Source: Flavobacteriales bacterium
Lineage (GTDB): Bacteria > Bacteroidota > Bacteroidia > Flavobacteriales_F > PHOS-HE28
Assembly: GCA_030584065.1 (NCBI GenBank)
Contig: CP129489.1
Span: forward strand, 1,450,640-1,514,639
Length of the DNA: 64,000 nucleotides
Direction: 5' to 3'
This document shows, one piece after another, positions 63,414-64,000 of the stretch. Below the pieces are notes generated by a model. The model was not told the origin of the DNA, did not search any database, and saw only the letters and a program-made list of their open reading frames with translations. Positions within the stretch are counted from its first letter, which is position 1; every line of letters begins with the position of its first letter. Made by a program: the position numbers and the translations under genes.

Positions 63414-64000
63414 TCAGCGGTTCATCTTCTCCATCTCCTTCTCGAAGGTCTCCTTGAACTTCTCATAGTCGTAGTCCACGCGGAGGCGCTCGTCGCTGCT
63501 GAGGCGCTCATTGTAGGCTGAGAGCAGTTCCTGGGCGCTGAGCTCGATGGCCACGTAGCACTTGTAGTTGCCGGTGGCATTCACCTTCATCATCTTCTCG
63601 CAGATGGTCTTGGTGCCGGTCAGCTGCTGATCGACAACCTCGCGGGCCAGGGCCTCGTAGCGTTCGCCCACCTCCTCGCGGTTCTGCATCTCACGGCTGT
63701 TCACGTAGTTGTCGACCACGGCCTTCACGCGCGTGTTGATGGCCGCGGCCAGGTCGGCCCGGGCGTTGCTCATGGCCTTCTTCTTGGCCGTTGCCTGATC
63801 CATGCTCTCGCCCAGCGCGTTGGCCCGGAACACCTTGTTGTCGGTGAAGAATTCAGGGCCGGAGCACAGCACCTTCACTTCGGTCTCGCCCTCCGGCGGA
63901 TTCTGCTTGGCCGCCTCAGCCTGCTTCTTCTTGCTCTTGCAGGCGGTCATCCCACCGACCAGCAGAAGGGCGGTGAGCGCGAACGTGGCGGTGCGTTGGA
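63414..64000 (-). CDS. Lipoprotein of unknown function (LPP20-like), cut by the right edge
   Basis: The frame is open beyond 63950 to the window edge: residues upstream read ATFALTALLLVGGMTACKSKKK, a signal peptide and lipobox, so the ATG at 63950 is internal and the true start is outside the window. The visible part is a lipoprotein whose body contains ANALGESMDQATAKKKAMSNA (similar to LPP20-type lipoproteins that begin with repeated A-x-A-x-x-DAR helix), an all-helical middle, a pair of Cys (Cys in TICEKM and NYKCYV), and a charged C-terminal tail. It should sit at the outer membrane. Function unknown. Confidence 0.7.
   Translation of the reverse strand, partial: QRTATFALTALLLVGGMTACKSKKKQAEAAKQNPPEGETEVKVLCSGPEFFTDNKVFRANALGESMDQATAKKKAMSNARADLAAAINTRVKAVVDNYVNSREMQNREEVGERYEALAREVVDQQLTGTKTICEKMMKVNATGNYKCYVAIELSAQELLSAYNERLSSDERLRVDYDYEKFKETFEKEMEKMNR

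Overview
The window is a GC-rich (mid-60s % by eye) stretch of a Bacteroidota chromosome, most likely a high-GC member of the Flavobacteriales or a relative. The evidence is direct: several secreted proteins end in type IX secretion (T9SS) sorting domains of type A and type B; a TonB-dependent receptor carries an N-terminal carboxypeptidase-regulatory-like domain; LytTR/propeller two-component proteins, BshB1 and the DUF2520-KdsC-UbiA-Maf gene group are present; and many genes are preceded by the Bacteroidota-type -7 promoter box TAnnTTTG or a close variant. No phage, transposon, integrase, CRISPR array, plasmid or defence gene was seen. It looks like ordinary core chromosome with a few odd genes.

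Layout. 0-1.3 kb: an operon of two small cytochrome-c-like lipoproteins and a partial OB-fold-like protein (minus). 1.6-5.7 kb: YceI protein, propeller histidine kinase and LytTR response regulator, all translationally coupled (minus). 5.8-7.7 kb: a T9SS-sorted PET-hydrolase-like esterase, tRNA-Ser(CGA) and a DinB-like protein. 7.7-11.5 kb: two tandem NhaD Na+/H+ antiporters and a divergent CDF metal transporter. 11.6-15.8 kb: tRNA-His, then a glycosyltransferase / GINT1-like / flippase glycan operon. 15.8-18.0 kb: glutathione peroxidase coupled to bacillithiol deacetylase BshB1, and a secreted unknown. 18.1-26.2 kb: cytochrome c maturation genes ccmB-C-D-E-F followed by DUF2520, KdsC-like, UbiA-like and Maf. 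26.2-34.9 kb: a coiled-coil secreted protein and four consecutive large T9SS type-B surface proteins. 35-43.2 kb: beta-CASP metallo-hydrolase, DUF2214 protein, TonB-dependent receptor, a T9SS-sorted pseudo-esterase, MurQ and a conserved unknown. 43.2-49.5 kb: NUDIX, DsbA/FrnE-like, kelch-like T9SS protein, TerB-like, threonine aldolase, a small secreted protein and a HisKA_2 histidine kinase. 49.5-55.7 kb: a tetR-MFP-RND-tolC efflux operon with an operator over its own promoter. 55.7-64 kb: OmpA-like, DUF7793-like, DinB-like, Mpo1-like, a substrate-binding lipoprotein with an S41-like protein, PEP carboxykinase, DUF423 and a truncated lipoprotein.

How things work together. The Ccm genes would load heme onto exported cytochromes such as the two lipoproteins at the left end; the CcmE here carries CxxxY instead of HxxxY, and the cytochromes have unusual spacing between the heme cysteines. 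Glutathione peroxidase and BshB1 link thiol peroxidase activity with bacillithiol synthesis. The RND operon is self-regulated by its TetR. The most general new-looking observation is that seven genes have a -7 box ending exactly 4 nt before the ATG, which predicts leaderless mRNAs and also fixes several start codons.
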